Part shown: positions 1 through 8,018 of the stretch, piece after piece
Numbering within the stretch: the stretch's first letter is position 1
How the letters are laid out: each line of letters opens with the position of its first letter
Source: DATCLA01 sp036564195
Lineage (GTDB): Bacteria > Bacillota > UBA4882 > UBA8346
DNA length: 22,586 nt
Assembly: GCA_036564195.1 (NCBI GenBank)
Contig: DATCLA010000270.1
Span: forward strand, 1-22,586
Direction of reading: 5' to 3'
Notes under the pieces: generated by a model
What the model was told of the DNA's origin: nothing
Databases searched by the model: none
Seen by the model: the letters and a program-made list of their open reading frames with translations, nothing else
Program-made: the position numbers and the translations under genes

Positions 1-903
1 TCCCTTTGGCAGACGAACCTGGATCCGGCTACGGTGGAACTGGAAAAGAAAATTATTGTTTATGAACTGGATATGAATTATTCGCAGCAATATGCCTTTT
101 ACCCGATAATCCGGTATTTTTATCCCGAAATGTATCATTCCAAGCAAACCCTGGCCCAGATTGAAGTGGAGGATTTGCGGGCCTTTCATCGCCAATATTA
201 TCAACCCCAGAACGCTACCTATATTTTAGCCGGTGATTTTAACCTCAAGACAGTTTTGGAATCATTGGAAAGAATTAAAAAAACCAGCGAAATATTGACT
301 CAAACTGCGCCCACCCAATCCGAAGGATTGGAATTTCCCCGGGGCGAGCTGGTGGAGGAACGTAACTTATATCCGTACCAATATCAGATCCTGATGGGGT
401 ACGAACTGGAAGGCTTGACTCCCAAGGAACGAATGGTCTTAAAACTACTTTCTTATATTTATGGTTCCAGCTGGAAAATTGATTATCTTCAAAACCGTTA
501 TAAAATTTATAACGTGGTTACCCGGACCGTGGGAAAGAAAGACTATTTTGGCATTTTCTATTTGGAGCGGTTGCAACCTTTTAATAATGCCCGGTATCAG
601 CAGGACAAGACGAATATGCTAAAATTTATCCGTGAGTTTAAACAGGTTGAATTTAAGCGAGAAGTTAAAAACTTTATTAAGCTGCTCGAGCGGGAAATGA
701 AGCAAAGCCAGGCTTCGCCGGAGGCTGCGGTTGAGTACGAAGTCCAACGCCTTACGGATCCCGATAATATAACCATTGATTCATTAGCAATTATTAAAAG
801 TTTACAGGAAAAAGATCTGCTAAACGTAATCGTAAAGTATCTTGGTAAACCTCCTACGGCATGGATTGTAGTAAAACATAAGGCGGGAGGGGAAACCAAA
901 TGA
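1..903 (+). CDS. M16 (pitrilysin) family peptidase-like protein, 5' end missing
   Basis: The reading frame is open from base 1 to the TGA at 901-903 (300 residues), so the gene starts upstream of the window; the GTG at 34 is only an internal codon. The visible part is an M16-type fold. A helix containing ELEKKIIVYELDM has two glutamates seven residues apart, as in the zinc-ligand helix that follows HxxEH in active members. It is followed by the family-typical LRAFHRQYYQPQNATYILAGDF stretch and then a second M16 half ending near residue 300. The HxxEH motif itself would lie upstream, so activity cannot be judged. The stop overlaps the start of the next M16 gene (ATGA), implying translational coupling and probably a two-subunit protease. 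Family assignment is firm; substrate and catalytic status are unknown. Confidence 0.85.
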   Translation, partial: SLWQTNLDPATVELEKKIIVYELDMNYSQQYAFYPIIRYFYPEMYHSKQTLAQIEVEDLRAFHRQYYQPQNATYILAGDFNLKTVLESLERIKKTSEILTQTAPTQSEGLEFPRGELVEERNLYPYQYQILMGYELEGLTPKERMVLKLLSYIYGSSWKIDYLQNRYKIYNVVTRTVGKKDYFGIFYLERLQPFNNARYQQDKTNMLKFIREFKQVEFKREVKNFIKLLEREMKQSQASPEAAVEYEVQRLTDPDNITIDSLAIIKSLQEKDLLNVIVKYLGKPPTAWIVVKHKAGGETK

Positions 904-2183
904 AACGGAAACTGGGGATAATTTTATTAACACTGGCTTTAGCGCTGACAGTCTCTCCCGTGGGGGCGAACGGGTCGTCCCGGGTCGAATATACTACGGT
1001 GAATGGAATGCAGATTATGCTGCAGCAGACTGATTCAGAATTAACCGAAGTGTCTTTATTGTTAAAATCCGGTAGTGGCTTGGACCCGAAGGGAAAACGG
1101 GGCACCGCTTTGCTCATGAATTCTTTAGTTGAGCTGAAACTGTTCTCAAGTAAAGAAGAGTTTGGTGATTTTAATGTGCTTACCTACCCCGATTATACAG
1201 TGATTAACTTTAAGACTACCGCTACCGAATTAAAGTTGGTCTTGCAAGAGATTAAGGAGTTGTTGACCACACCTTTATACAGTTATGATATTATTACCGA
1301 TCTAATTGAAGTTTACAGTACTGATATTATGGCTGCCCCGGTATTTAACAAAGCTTATACCAAAGTTGGGGAGCTGTTTTACGGTGTGAACCATCCTTAT
1401 AATGAAGTCCTCAGCCCCCAAAGTATTAAGGCCATTCGGGGTACTGATGTATACCGATGGTACCGGAAAACATACCAACCGGGGAATGCGATTCTCTCAA
1501 TTGCCGGTGGCAGTACAATGAGCATTAAAAAGATTGAGAAATTTTTCAAGCCGATGCTCAGTGAAAAGGTTGACCATCGCCTAATGATTGAGCCGATTTT
1601 TCCGAAAAAAAACATTAGTGCTGATTTTGAGGATCCCAACGGAAGAATCGCCACTCTATGTATGGCCTATCCAGCGCCGCGATTGCAGGATCCAGAATAT
1701 CCGGCCTTTTCGGTTTTGGTCTATTATCTTGAAAACTTTCAACACTACTTTGAAGAACTTCGTGTGAAAGAAGGCCTAATGTATTCGGGATTTGTATACT
1801 ATAATGTTTTGGAGAAGCCTAAAGCCCCTGGAGTAATCTTTATGACCATGACCGACCGGGAGTCACTGCCGTTAGTTGAAGCAAGAACCGTCGCTCTGCT
1901 TAGTAAATTAAGACGGGACGGTATTGATCAAAAACAGATCGGTCAAATTGTAAAAACCATTAAAGCTAAAGCTAAAAACCAGGTCCTGGCCGGAGAGGGA
2001 ATTGCCTATCGTAATGCCCTCGGTGAATATTTACAAACCAGGATGCTTGAGACTGACTATTTTCTGGGGATGCTGGAAAAAGTAAAAACGGCTGATATTA
2101 AAACCGCGGTAACCAAATATTTGAACTATTATGTCCGAGTAGCTTTTATTCCCGGGAAAAAGGCAAAGGGTTTGTATGATTAA
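900..2183 (+). CDS. Secreted M16-family protein lacking the zinc motif (probable non-catalytic subunit)
   Basis: A 427-residue protein, the normal length for a single-chain bacterial M16 protein. Residues 1-24 form a signal peptide (basic start, hydrophobic LGIILLTLALALTV, probable cleavage after the GAN region), so it acts outside the cytoplasm; there is no lipobox cysteine. Where active members have HxxEH after 'GkrG', this protein reads KGKRGTALLMNSLVEL, with no histidines or paired glutamate, so it should not bind zinc. The Y-R-K-TYQPGNAILSIAGG stretch and the C-terminal half are family-like. The start ATG at 900 overlaps the previous stop and has a strong GGGAGGGG ribosome site. M16 heterodimers with one active and one inactive subunit are known from bacteria and mitochondria; pairing with the upstream protein is an inference. 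Confidence 0.85.
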   Translation: MKRKLGIILLTLALALTVSPVGANGSSRVEYTTVNGMQIMLQQTDSELTEVSLLLKSGSGLDPKGKRGTALLMNSLVELKLFSSKEEFGDFNVLTYPDYTVINFKTTATELKLVLQEIKELLTTPLYSYDIITDLIEVYSTDIMAAPVFNKAYTKVGELFYGVNHPYNEVLSPQSIKAIRGTDVYRWYRKTYQPGNAILSIAGGSTMSIKKIEKFFKPMLSEKVDHRLMIEPIFPKKNISADFEDPNGRIATLCMAYPAPRLQDPEYPAFSVLVYYLENFQHYFEELRVKEGLMYSGFVYYNVLEKPKAPGVIFMTMTDRESLPLVEARTVALLSKLRRDGIDQKQIGQIVKTIKAKAKNQVLAGEGIAYRNALGEYLQTRMLETDYFLGMLEKVKTADIKTAVTKYLNYYVRVAFIPGKKAKGLYD

Positions 2184-2223
2184 CAGCAGATGGTTCTCTT
2201 TCAAGCTGACTGTTGACACAATT

Positions 2224-2250
2224 AGTCCGGAGGGAGCCGGACTTTTTCTT
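2224..2250 (+). terminator. Intrinsic terminator after the M16 pair
   Basis: A 7-bp perfect stem AGTCCGG/CCGGACT (2224-2230 and 2237-2243) with a 6-base loop is followed by TTTTCTT. It lies 40 bases after the second M16 stop and before the MarR promoter, so it ends the M16 transcript. Confidence 0.8.
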
Positions 2251-2288
2251 AGGCTTATTTCATAATTATTTAACCCAACCGAACTGAC

Positions 2289-2317
2289 TTGACAAAAATG
2301 GTTAACCATGTTAAAAT
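2289..2317 (+). promoter_or_regulatory. Sigma-A-type promoter of the MarR-family gene
   Basis: The -35 box TTGACA (2289-2294) and -10 box TAAAAT (2312-2317) are separated by exactly 17 bases. The predicted start is near 2324, about 28 bases before the coding region. Confidence 0.75.
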
Positions 2318-2324
2318 TTATACA
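2309..2324. promoter_or_regulatory. Putative MarR operator (imperfect 16-bp dyad)
   Basis: TGTTAAAATTTATACA is an imperfect palindrome (TGT-NN-AAATTT-NN-ACA, arms mismatched only at the two NN steps) covering the -10 box and predicted start. CATGTTA occurs twice, at 2307-2313 and 2323-2329, 16 bases apart, and GGTTAACC at 2300-2307 is a further palindrome. MarR proteins commonly repress their own gene from such sites; the assignment here is inferred from position and symmetry only. Confidence 0.4.
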
Positions 2325-2351
2325 TGTTATAAATAAGGAGTTTGTAAGAGG

Positions 2352-2894
2352 TTGGAGACAAGCTTATTGGAAAAGGCGGCGCTTTTATTTTTTCGGACGA
2401 TGATTACCCGGGTGATTGGGCCGGGCTTGAAAGAGTTGGCCGATCAGCAGCTTACCCAGGTACAACTAGCCTGTATGCGTTTTGTGTATTTACACCCAGA
2501 CCCTTCGGTAGGTGAGATTGCCAATGGTTTAGCGATTAGTAACGCGGCAGCAGCCAAGCTAATCGACAGGTTGGTCAAGAGAGCTATTCTAATCCGGGAG
2601 GAAGACCAGACGGACCGGAGGGTTTTAAAGATTAAACTAACCCCTGCCGGACGGCTGTTATTAGAAACCTTCATTGCTACAGAAACCCAACAGTTTGAAA
2701 AGATTATTCGGAAAATGCCACCGGAGGCGGTTAATTCCTTGCAGGAAGGGTTGACCGCTTTTTTAGCAGCCGCTTTAGTTACACCGGAGGAGATCAATGC
2801 CATCTGTCTGAAATGTGGCTGGGATCATACCTTTAACTGCCCCGGTAATCTCCGCTATTATCAATTGACTGGCCGCAACCGAGATCAAGGGTGA
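2352..2894 (+). CDS. MarR-family winged-helix regulator with C-terminal Cys/His cluster
   Basis: A 180-residue DNA-binding regulator. Residues ~35-80 hold the winged helix-turn-helix (recognition region near GLAISNAAAAKLIDRL) and ~83-100 the wing with the MarR-typical D-Q-T-D-R-R followed by LTPAG. The C-terminal tail adds C152-x2-C155-x3-H159-x3-C163, a plausible small metal site or redox sensor outside the core fold. The most likely start is TTG at 2352, 11 bases after AAGGAG at 2335-2340; an in-frame stop at 2334 excludes a longer protein. It is a single-gene unit with its own promoter and terminator. Target genes are unknown; the spoVB-like gene next door and the regulator's own promoter are the simplest candidates. 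Confidence 0.88.
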   Translation: METSLLEKAALLFFRTMITRVIGPGLKELADQQLTQVQLACMRFVYLHPDPSVGEIANGLAISNAAAAKLIDRLVKRAILIREEDQTDRRVLKIKLTPAGRLLLETFIATETQQFEKIIRKMPPEAVNSLQEGLTAFLAAALVTPEEINAICLKCGWDHTFNCPGNLRYYQLTGRNRDQG

Positions 2895-2927
2895 GTCAGG
2901 GGATCGTCCCCTGATTCACTGATTTTT
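2891..2927 (+). terminator. Intrinsic terminator of the MarR-family gene
   Basis: A long hairpin begins inside the stop codon: arms 2891-2903 and 2907-2919 form 13 pairs, including one G-U, around the loop TCG. A short T-run follows at 2923-2927. The stem is strong but the T-run lies a few bases downstream, so it may be leaky. Confidence 0.65.
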
Positions 2928-2997
2928 ACGGAAAGTTAGCATTAAACCACCTGTAAGGACATATTTATAAGGGCACAATCTTTTTTGGGTGGTTAGG

Positions 2998-4557
2998 ATG
3001 AAACAAACAGCTTCGGTGTTAAAGGGCACGGTGGTTTTGAGTGCCGCGGCGCTGGTTGTAAAAGTACTCGGAGCGGTCTACCGGGTCTCTCTCTCCCGTT
3101 TAATCGGCACGGAAGGGATAGGTTTATATCAGATGGCCTATCCAGTATATCTGATTTTTTTGTCTTTATCGACCGCCGGGATTCCGATTGCCATCTCCAA
3201 AATTATTGCGGAAAAAGCCGGTTCCGGTGATCTTGGTGGGATTCAGGAAACTTTTCGGGCTGCTTTTTGGCTGCTGTTTAGTTTGGGTTTAGTTTGTTCC
3301 GCCGGAATGATTTCTACTGCTTCCTGGGTGGCCACAAATTTATTAGCGGACTTCCGGGCAGTCTATTCAATATGGGCTCTAGCGCCGGGTATTTTTATGA
3401 TGAGCCTGACTGCGGTTTTTCGGGGCTATTTTCAAGGCTGGTTGCAAATGCAGCCAAGTGCCTGGTCGCAAATTGTTGAACAGATTGTCAGAGTGGCAGT
3501 AGCTTTGATTTTAGCTAATTTACTGCTGCAGCAGGGAGTGGAACGGGCCGCTGCCGGTGCCGCCTTTGGGGCAACAGCGGGAGGAGCAGCTGCCCTCGTG
3601 TTTTTGACTGTAACTTACTGGTCTCGGAAACGCTTGCCGGTAGCGGCACTTCGGAAGGAAACTTCCGGAAGGTTAACTCTACAAACAGTGCAAACGATTA
3701 TTCGTTTTGCCCTTCCCATTGCGATTGCAGTAGTTTTGACCCCATTGCTGCAGGCCTTGGACTCGGTAATCGTCCCCCGCCGCTTGCAGGAGATCGGATA
3801 TACGGTTTCGCAGGCTACTTTTAGGTTAGGAATTTTAGGAAATTGTTGGGCAGTGGTACATTTACCCTTAATTGTGACTACCGCAATCTCAACCAATCTG
3901 GTTCCAATGATTGCGGCTGCTCAAGGCGTGCAGTTTCCCCGCGGCCTGGAGACCCAGACAAAGGTGGCCAACGGTTTGAAGCTGGCTTTAATCTATCTGG
4001 TCCCAATTTTTTTAATCTTAGGCCTGTTCGGAAAATCGATTTACCGGGTAATCTACGGTAAAAGCGGAATTAACCTGTTGTGCTGGTTTGCTCCGGCGGT
4101 CTTATTTTTAGGCCTGGAACAGGTTTCCGCCGGAGTGCTCCAGGGGTTTGGTAAGCCTAAATGGCCTTTATATAGTTTTACAGTTGGATCACTGCTGAAA
4201 TTGGTAATTACGGTAGTTATGACTGGTTGGCCGGGGTTAAATTTAGCCGGAGCGGCTTTAGGGACGGTTTGCGGCGCGGGGTTGACTACTTTTATTAACT
4301 TAATCCTGATTCGCCGCTTGTGTATAATCAAAGCCACAGGTGTTTTACAGGTATTATTGGCAGGGGTCGGAATGTATTGGCTAGCGACCTTCCTGAAAGG
4401 ATTGATTAATACTCATTACCTATTTGAATTTATTACTGTCAGTGCCCTTAGTTGTCTGGGGTATTTAATAATTTTGGGGTGCTTAAGAGGAATCAGTTTG
4501 AAAGACCTCGAAATCATGGAGAGATTTTTACGGAAGAAGGAGAAAATCAATGACTGA
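2998..4557 (+). CDS. SpoVB/YabM-like polysaccharide (lipid-linked) flippase
   Basis: A 519-residue integral membrane protein of the MATE/MurJ-like oligosaccharide flippase superfamily with many hydrophobic segments, and about the length of SpoVB. The N-terminus (LKGTVVLSAAALVVKVLGAV then YRVSLSRLIGTEGIGLYQMAYP) is characteristic of the SpoVB/YabM group, whose members are thought to move lipid-linked wall precursors across the membrane. I chose ATG 2998 over GTG 2989 because the family normally begins just before 'LKG' and GGGTGG lies 5 bases upstream; GTG 2989 would add three residues. It overlaps mazG by 8 bases. The order spoVB-like, mazG, ..., yabP, yabQ matches the yabM-yabN-yabP-yabQ neighbourhood of Bacillus, so YabM is the nearest named counterpart. 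Confidence 0.88.
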   Translation: MKQTASVLKGTVVLSAAALVVKVLGAVYRVSLSRLIGTEGIGLYQMAYPVYLIFLSLSTAGIPIAISKIIAEKAGSGDLGGIQETFRAAFWLLFSLGLVCSAGMISTASWVATNLLADFRAVYSIWALAPGIFMMSLTAVFRGYFQGWLQMQPSAWSQIVEQIVRVAVALILANLLLQQGVERAAAGAAFGATAGGAAALVFLTVTYWSRKRLPVAALRKETSGRLTLQTVQTIIRFALPIAIAVVLTPLLQALDSVIVPRRLQEIGYTVSQATFRLGILGNCWAVVHLPLIVTTAISTNLVPMIAAAQGVQFPRGLETQTKVANGLKLALIYLVPIFLILGLFGKSIYRVIYGKSGINLLCWFAPAVLFLGLEQVSAGVLQGFGKPKWPLYSFTVGSLLKLVITVVMTGWPGLNLAGAALGTVCGAGLTTFINLILIRRLCIIKATGVLQVLLAGVGMYWLATFLKGLINTHYLFEFITVSALSCLGYLIILGCLRGISLKDLEIMERFLRKKEKIND

Positions 4558-5371
4558 AGCGTACCAAAATCAATCCGGCAGTGAGCTCCGGCGTTTAGTG
4601 GAAATCATGGCTTTGTTACGCGGTAAAGACGGTTGCCCCTGGGACCGTGAGCAAACCCATCTTACCCTCAAACCCTGTGTGGTGGAAGAAACGTATGAAG
4701 TGCTGGAGGCGATCGATCTTGGCGATCCGGACAAGCTCTGTGAAGAACTTGGGGATTTGCTGCTTCAAGTGGTTTTTCATGCGCAATTAGCGGCTGAAGC
4801 CGGTCAATTCACCATTGACGATGTGATCCGTTCGATTGTGGAAAAACTAATCCGTCGTCATCCCCACGTTTTTGCCGGGGTTCAGGTTGCGGATGTTGCC
4901 GGAGTGATTGATAATTGGGAGAAAATTAAACAAACTGAATTGACCGGAGAAGAACGTCAATCGGCTCTGGACGGAGTACCTAAAGACCTGCCGGCATTAC
5001 TGCAAGCGGAAAAATTACAGCAGAAAGCAGCTAAGGTGGGGTTTGACTGGGGAAACCTGGAGGGACCCTTGGCTAAAGCTAAGGAAGAGTTTGGGGAATT
5101 TGAGGAGTTACTCTCTCCCGGGATTAAACCGGAAATAGGGTCAGCCGACTGGGAAAGATTGGAGGATGAATTCGGCGATATTCTGTTTTCTCTGGTTAAT
5201 GTGGGGAGGTTTCTTAAAATTAACCCGGAATTAGCATTGCGCCGAACCAGTGCTAAGTTTAGCAAACGATTTCGGTATATGGAAACGGAAGCTAAAAAAG
5301 CCGGAAAAAGTCTTAAGGAAATGGACCTGGCGCAGATGGACAAACTTTGGGAAGCAGCCAAAACCGAATAA
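4550..5371 (+). CDS. mazG: Nucleoside triphosphate pyrophosphohydrolase MazG
   Basis: A 273-residue tandem-domain MazG, which hydrolyses NTPs to NMP and pyrophosphate in the cytoplasm for house-cleaning. Domain 1 (about residues 15-110) has the family signature LRGKDGCPWDREQTH and the metal-binding pairs EETYE (46-50) and EELGD (65-69). Domain 2 (about 160-260) repeats this with KEEFGEFEE (178-186) and EDEFGD (205-210). The length matches stand-alone MazG; unlike Bacillus YabN it has no N-terminal methylase domain. ATG 4550 has AAGGAG at 4537-4542 and overlaps the flippase gene by 8 bases, so the two are co-translated. The gene's presence in the yabM-Q cluster is conserved in Bacillota although its link to sporulation is unclear. 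Confidence 0.95.
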   Translation: MTEAYQNQSGSELRRLVEIMALLRGKDGCPWDREQTHLTLKPCVVEETYEVLEAIDLGDPDKLCEELGDLLLQVVFHAQLAAEAGQFTIDDVIRSIVEKLIRRHPHVFAGVQVADVAGVIDNWEKIKQTELTGEERQSALDGVPKDLPALLQAEKLQQKAAKVGFDWGNLEGPLAKAKEEFGEFEELLSPGIKPEIGSADWERLEDEFGDILFSLVNVGRFLKINPELALRRTSAKFSKRFRYMETEAKKAGKSLKEMDLAQMDKLWEAAKTE

Positions 5372-5377
5372 CCTTTG

Positions 5378-5405
5378 TTGAAATTGCTCCGGTGTTCCGT
5401 ATAAA
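5378..5405 (+). promoter_or_regulatory. Candidate sigma-A-type promoter for the SpoIID-like gene
   Basis: TTGAAA (5378-5383) and TATAAA (5400-5405) are 16 bases apart in the 121-base gap after mazG. A perfect 7-bp inverted repeat follows at 5442-5458 in the leader. The sequence fits a vegetative promoter; I could not see a convincing sporulation-sigma promoter. Confidence 0.45.
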
Positions 5406-5492
5406 AAAAAGTATAAAAGACATGCTAAAGGCAGGAAAAATATGACCGATACGGTCATGATTTTGAACCGGATCACAAAGGGGCGATGATTA

Positions 5493-6452
5493 GTGCTGAT
5501 CTTTAAACGATTTATGTTGTTTCTGGTTTTGGGCGGAGTGGTCTTAACTTCCGGCTGCCCTGGTAAAGAAGGCACCTTGTTTAAAAACATGGTCACCCGA
5601 TTTGGGGAACCGCCGCGGATTACCGTCTATATGCATGAGACTAAGACTAAAAAGCGAATGGATATTGAGGAGTACTTGGCCGGAGTGGTAGCGGGTGAAA
5701 TGAAACCGAATTGGCCTTTAAACGCCTATGCAGCCCAGGCTATTTTAGCCCGAACTTTTACGATGGAGTTTTTATCCCGGGGCGGTACCCGAAAACTGCA
5801 TGGTACTGATATCTCCACTGATGAGACTGAGGCCCAGGCGTATAATGCCGCTGCCATTAAACCGATTATCCGGGAAGCAGTCGAGAAGACTAAAGGCTTG
5901 GTGTTAGTCTATAAAAAGCGTTACATTAAAGGCTGGTACCATGCAAGCAGCGGCGGGATTACCGCTTATGCCAAAGAAGGCCTGGGTTATAAAGGAGCGG
6001 AACCTCCTTATATCAGTTCGGTGAAGTCCCCCGAAGAAAAGTATACGCCGCCAGAGGAGTTTTACTGGCAAGCCACTTTAACCAGCGTTGAGATTAATGC
6101 TGCCCTGCGTAAGCTGAAAATGAAAGAAATCGGAGAAGTGCAGAAATTGGAGGTTTTGAAGCGCAGTAAGACCCAGCGTGCTGTTTTACTGAAGTTCACC
6201 GGAACCAAAGGAACCGCTCAAGTAGGCGGGGCCGATTTTCGGGGGAGTTATGGTCCGGAAAAGCTGCGTTCAATCTGGATCTCTGATGAGATTGTAAATA
6301 CTCCCGGGAAGATTAAAGTTAAAGGAAGAGGGTTCGGCCACGGAGTGGGGTTGTCCCAGTGGGGCGCTTATGCACTAGCTAAACAAAACTGGTCGCCGCA
6401 GCGGATCGTCCTGCATTTTTATCCGAAGACCCGGGTGGCAAAGATCTGGTAG
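5493..6452 (+). CDS. SpoIID/LytB-domain lytic transglycosylase, probable lipoprotein
   Basis: 319 residues with a hydrophobic leader ending LTSGC (Cys22), a slightly irregular lipobox, so probably an exported lipoprotein. The SpoIID domain follows: EEYLAGVVAGEM at 59-70, where E69 aligns with the glutamate essential in SpoIID, then the R-T-F motif near 87-89, and the C-terminal signature GFGHGVGLSQWGA at 280-292. SpoIID cleaves glycan strands during engulfment of the forespore; other members activate amidases. GTG 5493 is chosen because the nearby ATG 5486 runs into a stop after six codons, and AAAGGGG lies about 10 bases upstream. It occupies the place where Bacillus has yabO, and no SpoIIQ/SpoIIIA genes are near, so it is a SpoIID relative rather than certainly SpoIID itself. 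Confidence 0.88.
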   Translation: MLIFKRFMLFLVLGGVVLTSGCPGKEGTLFKNMVTRFGEPPRITVYMHETKTKKRMDIEEYLAGVVAGEMKPNWPLNAYAAQAILARTFTMEFLSRGGTRKLHGTDISTDETEAQAYNAAAIKPIIREAVEKTKGLVLVYKKRYIKGWYHASSGGITAYAKEGLGYKGAEPPYISSVKSPEEKYTPPEEFYWQATLTSVEINAALRKLKMKEIGEVQKLEVLKRSKTQRAVLLKFTGTKGTAQVGGADFRGSYGPEKLRSIWISDEIVNTPGKIKVKGRGFGHGVGLSQWGAYALAKQNWSPQRIVLHFYPKTRVAKIW

Positions 6453-6478
6453 GCTGTTTACTTATTAACATTACCCAC

Positions 6479-6505
6479 AAAAGACTGAGTTTCAGTCTTT
6501 TTTTA
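6479..6505 (+). terminator. Intrinsic terminator after the SpoIID-like gene
   Basis: A perfect 9-bp stem AAAGACTGA/TCAGTCTTT (6480-6488 and 6492-6500) with a 3-base loop runs into a T-run of seven or more. It separates the SpoIID-like gene from yabP. Confidence 0.85.
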
Positions 6506-6606
6506 TTAAATTCTTTTCTAAGCTGCGTACAAGCAACATATGATCTAATATAGCACATTTCAAAAAGAAGGATTAAAAGTTGGGATCATCAGAAAGGGTG
6601 AGCTGA

Positions 6607-6903
6607 ATGGAGGGAATTAAAAAAGGGGCTGAGACTACTGCTGCCGTGCATCAAGTGAACCTGATTAACCGGAATTTGTTGGGAGTTGAGGGAGTCATTA
6701 ATCTGGATAGTTATGATAATGAACAAGTTATTTTACAAACCTGTGCTGGGGTTTTGGAAGTGAAAGGTGAAAAGCTGCACATTCAACAACTCAACCTGGA
6801 ACTGGGGAAAGTAGTACTGGATGGGGAAATTACCGCTTTAAATTATACTAACGAAAATGCGGGGAAAAGGGGGCGAAACTTTTTAAGCAGGCTGGTTAAG
6901 TAA
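6607..6903 (+). CDS. yabP: Sporulation protein YabP
   Basis: A 98-residue protein of the YabP/YqfC family, needed with YabQ for spore-cortex formation in Bacillus. The family pattern is clear: NLLGVEGVINLDSYDNEQVIL, then AGVLEVKGEKLHIQQLNLELGKV and VLDGEITAL, the beta-rich 'G-x-L-x-V-x-G-x-x-L-H-I-x-x-L-N-L' repeat. There is no signal peptide or membrane segment, so it acts on the cytoplasmic (mother-cell) side. ATG 6607 follows AAGGGTG at 6594-6600. It lies between two peptidoglycan-cleaving enzymes and upstream of yabQ, as in the conserved cluster but with an extra gene between the pair. I found no convincing sigma-E promoter in the 100 bases upstream. Confidence 0.9.
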   Translation: MEGIKKGAETTAAVHQVNLINRNLLGVEGVINLDSYDNEQVILQTCAGVLEVKGEKLHIQQLNLELGKVVLDGEITALNYTNENAGKRGRNFLSRLVK

Positions 6904-7120
6904 TTGGCCATTCGGAAAATGGTGCTACCGGGGTGTATTTAACCTTTAAGTAATAACAACAAATATAACATAAAGCAATAATTTATAAAAATTTCCGGAA
7001 AGGCAAGAGAATGGAATAAAGCTAAATAACGGCAGGAATTTAAAACAGTTGCAGCGAATCAATGAATAATTATGCCACTTTTGACCAAGTATTCATTTTT
7101 ACGTTGAATAGGAGTTAACC

Positions 7121-7972
7121 ATGCCGTCAAAGTACTTCGTTAAGCGTAACCGGAAATCACGGCCTAATTTTTTGTGGCGTTGGCTTGCCCCAATAATCAA
7201 ACTGGTACTGAGCCCCATTGTTTTAATTTGGGATTCGTTCCGAAATCAACGGCTGGTTGACCACAGTTGGTTATATGCATTTTTCTTATTGACTTCGGCT
7301 GTACTGAGTGTGGCTTTTTTGGCTATTTGGATTACTGACAGCCCGGTTGACCAAACTTTAAAGATGTTATCAACTATCAAAAGCCATTCCTTACCGCTGG
7401 AAGGGGATGTTGATCCGTTAATTCACCAGATTAATCAAGTAGGATTGAAGTATGATATTGACCCTAACCTGATTTTTGCAGTAATTGCAAAGGAAAGCAA
7501 TTTTAACCCCAAAGCAGTCTCCCGGGCGGGGGCTCGGGGATTGATGCAATTGACCCCCTTTGTCTGGCAGGAGTACAGTGGGTCAGCCTGTACCGGGACC
7601 CACACCAACCGGGTGATTTGTAAAAAAAACAGCTGTATTTTCGATCCGGAAGCCAATATCCGGGTAGGCACCAAATATCTCCGGATTCTAATTGACCATT
7701 ACCGGGGAAGGATCGATTTGGCTTTGGAGGCCTATAATGCCGGTTTAACGAATGTGGTACCGGGACGGCAAGCTAAATTTAGCGAAACCCGCCAATATGT
7801 GAAGAGCGTATTTTTAGAATGGTATAATCTGCGTAAAACGGTTATTGCTTTAAAATTAGAAGCGGCTTTATACTTTAGAAAGGGAATCAGGCAGCTTTTG
7901 GGGGGTGCGTTTGTTTGTTGGCTGATTCTGTTTTGGTGGGCTAACCGAAAATTGTTTTCGGACCAGTTTTAA
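7121..7972 (+). CDS. Membrane-anchored SLT-domain lytic transglycosylase
   Basis: 283 residues. A basic N-terminus is followed by an amphipathic stretch (~22-38) and a membrane segment at ~50-72. The SLT domain at ~100-235 has catalytic E125 in AKESNFNPKAVSRAGARGLMQL, then DPEANIRVGTKYLRIL and the LEAYNAG motif at 202-208. Such enzymes cleave glycan strands to 1,6-anhydro-muramyl ends. A second hydrophobic segment (~260-275, rich in Trp) near the C-terminus suggests the domain is tethered at both ends. An insertion within the domain carries C157, C167 and C172, possibly a disulfide. ATG 7121 has AGGAG at 7110-7114. It sits between yabP and yabQ, which suggests a role in forespore wall or cortex remodelling; the 217-base gap before it shows no clear promoter. 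Confidence 0.88.
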   Translation: MPSKYFVKRNRKSRPNFLWRWLAPIIKLVLSPIVLIWDSFRNQRLVDHSWLYAFFLLTSAVLSVAFLAIWITDSPVDQTLKMLSTIKSHSLPLEGDVDPLIHQINQVGLKYDIDPNLIFAVIAKESNFNPKAVSRAGARGLMQLTPFVWQEYSGSACTGTHTNRVICKKNSCIFDPEANIRVGTKYLRILIDHYRGRIDLALEAYNAGLTNVVPGRQAKFSETRQYVKSVFLEWYNLRKTVIALKLEAALYFRKGIRQLLGGAFVCWLILFWWANRKLFSDQF

Positions 7973-8018
7973 AATGAATCGGCTTGGCATATGGTGAACT
8001 GAATAAGGGGGTAGCTTC

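Noticed and set aside
3294..4061. Additional + strand frames at 3294-3479 and 3843-4061
   Set aside because: They are out-of-frame shadows of the SpoVB-like gene with no ribosome sites and no family features.
6517..6544. Sigma-E-type promoter before yabP (CATATGAT at 6537)
   Set aside because: The -10-like box has no acceptable -35 partner at 13-15 bases, so I do not list it despite the expected mother-cell expression.
7081..7109. TTGACC-N17-TTGAAT as promoter of the SLT gene
   Set aside because: The -10 match is poor and the predicted start would fall inside the ribosome site just before the ATG.
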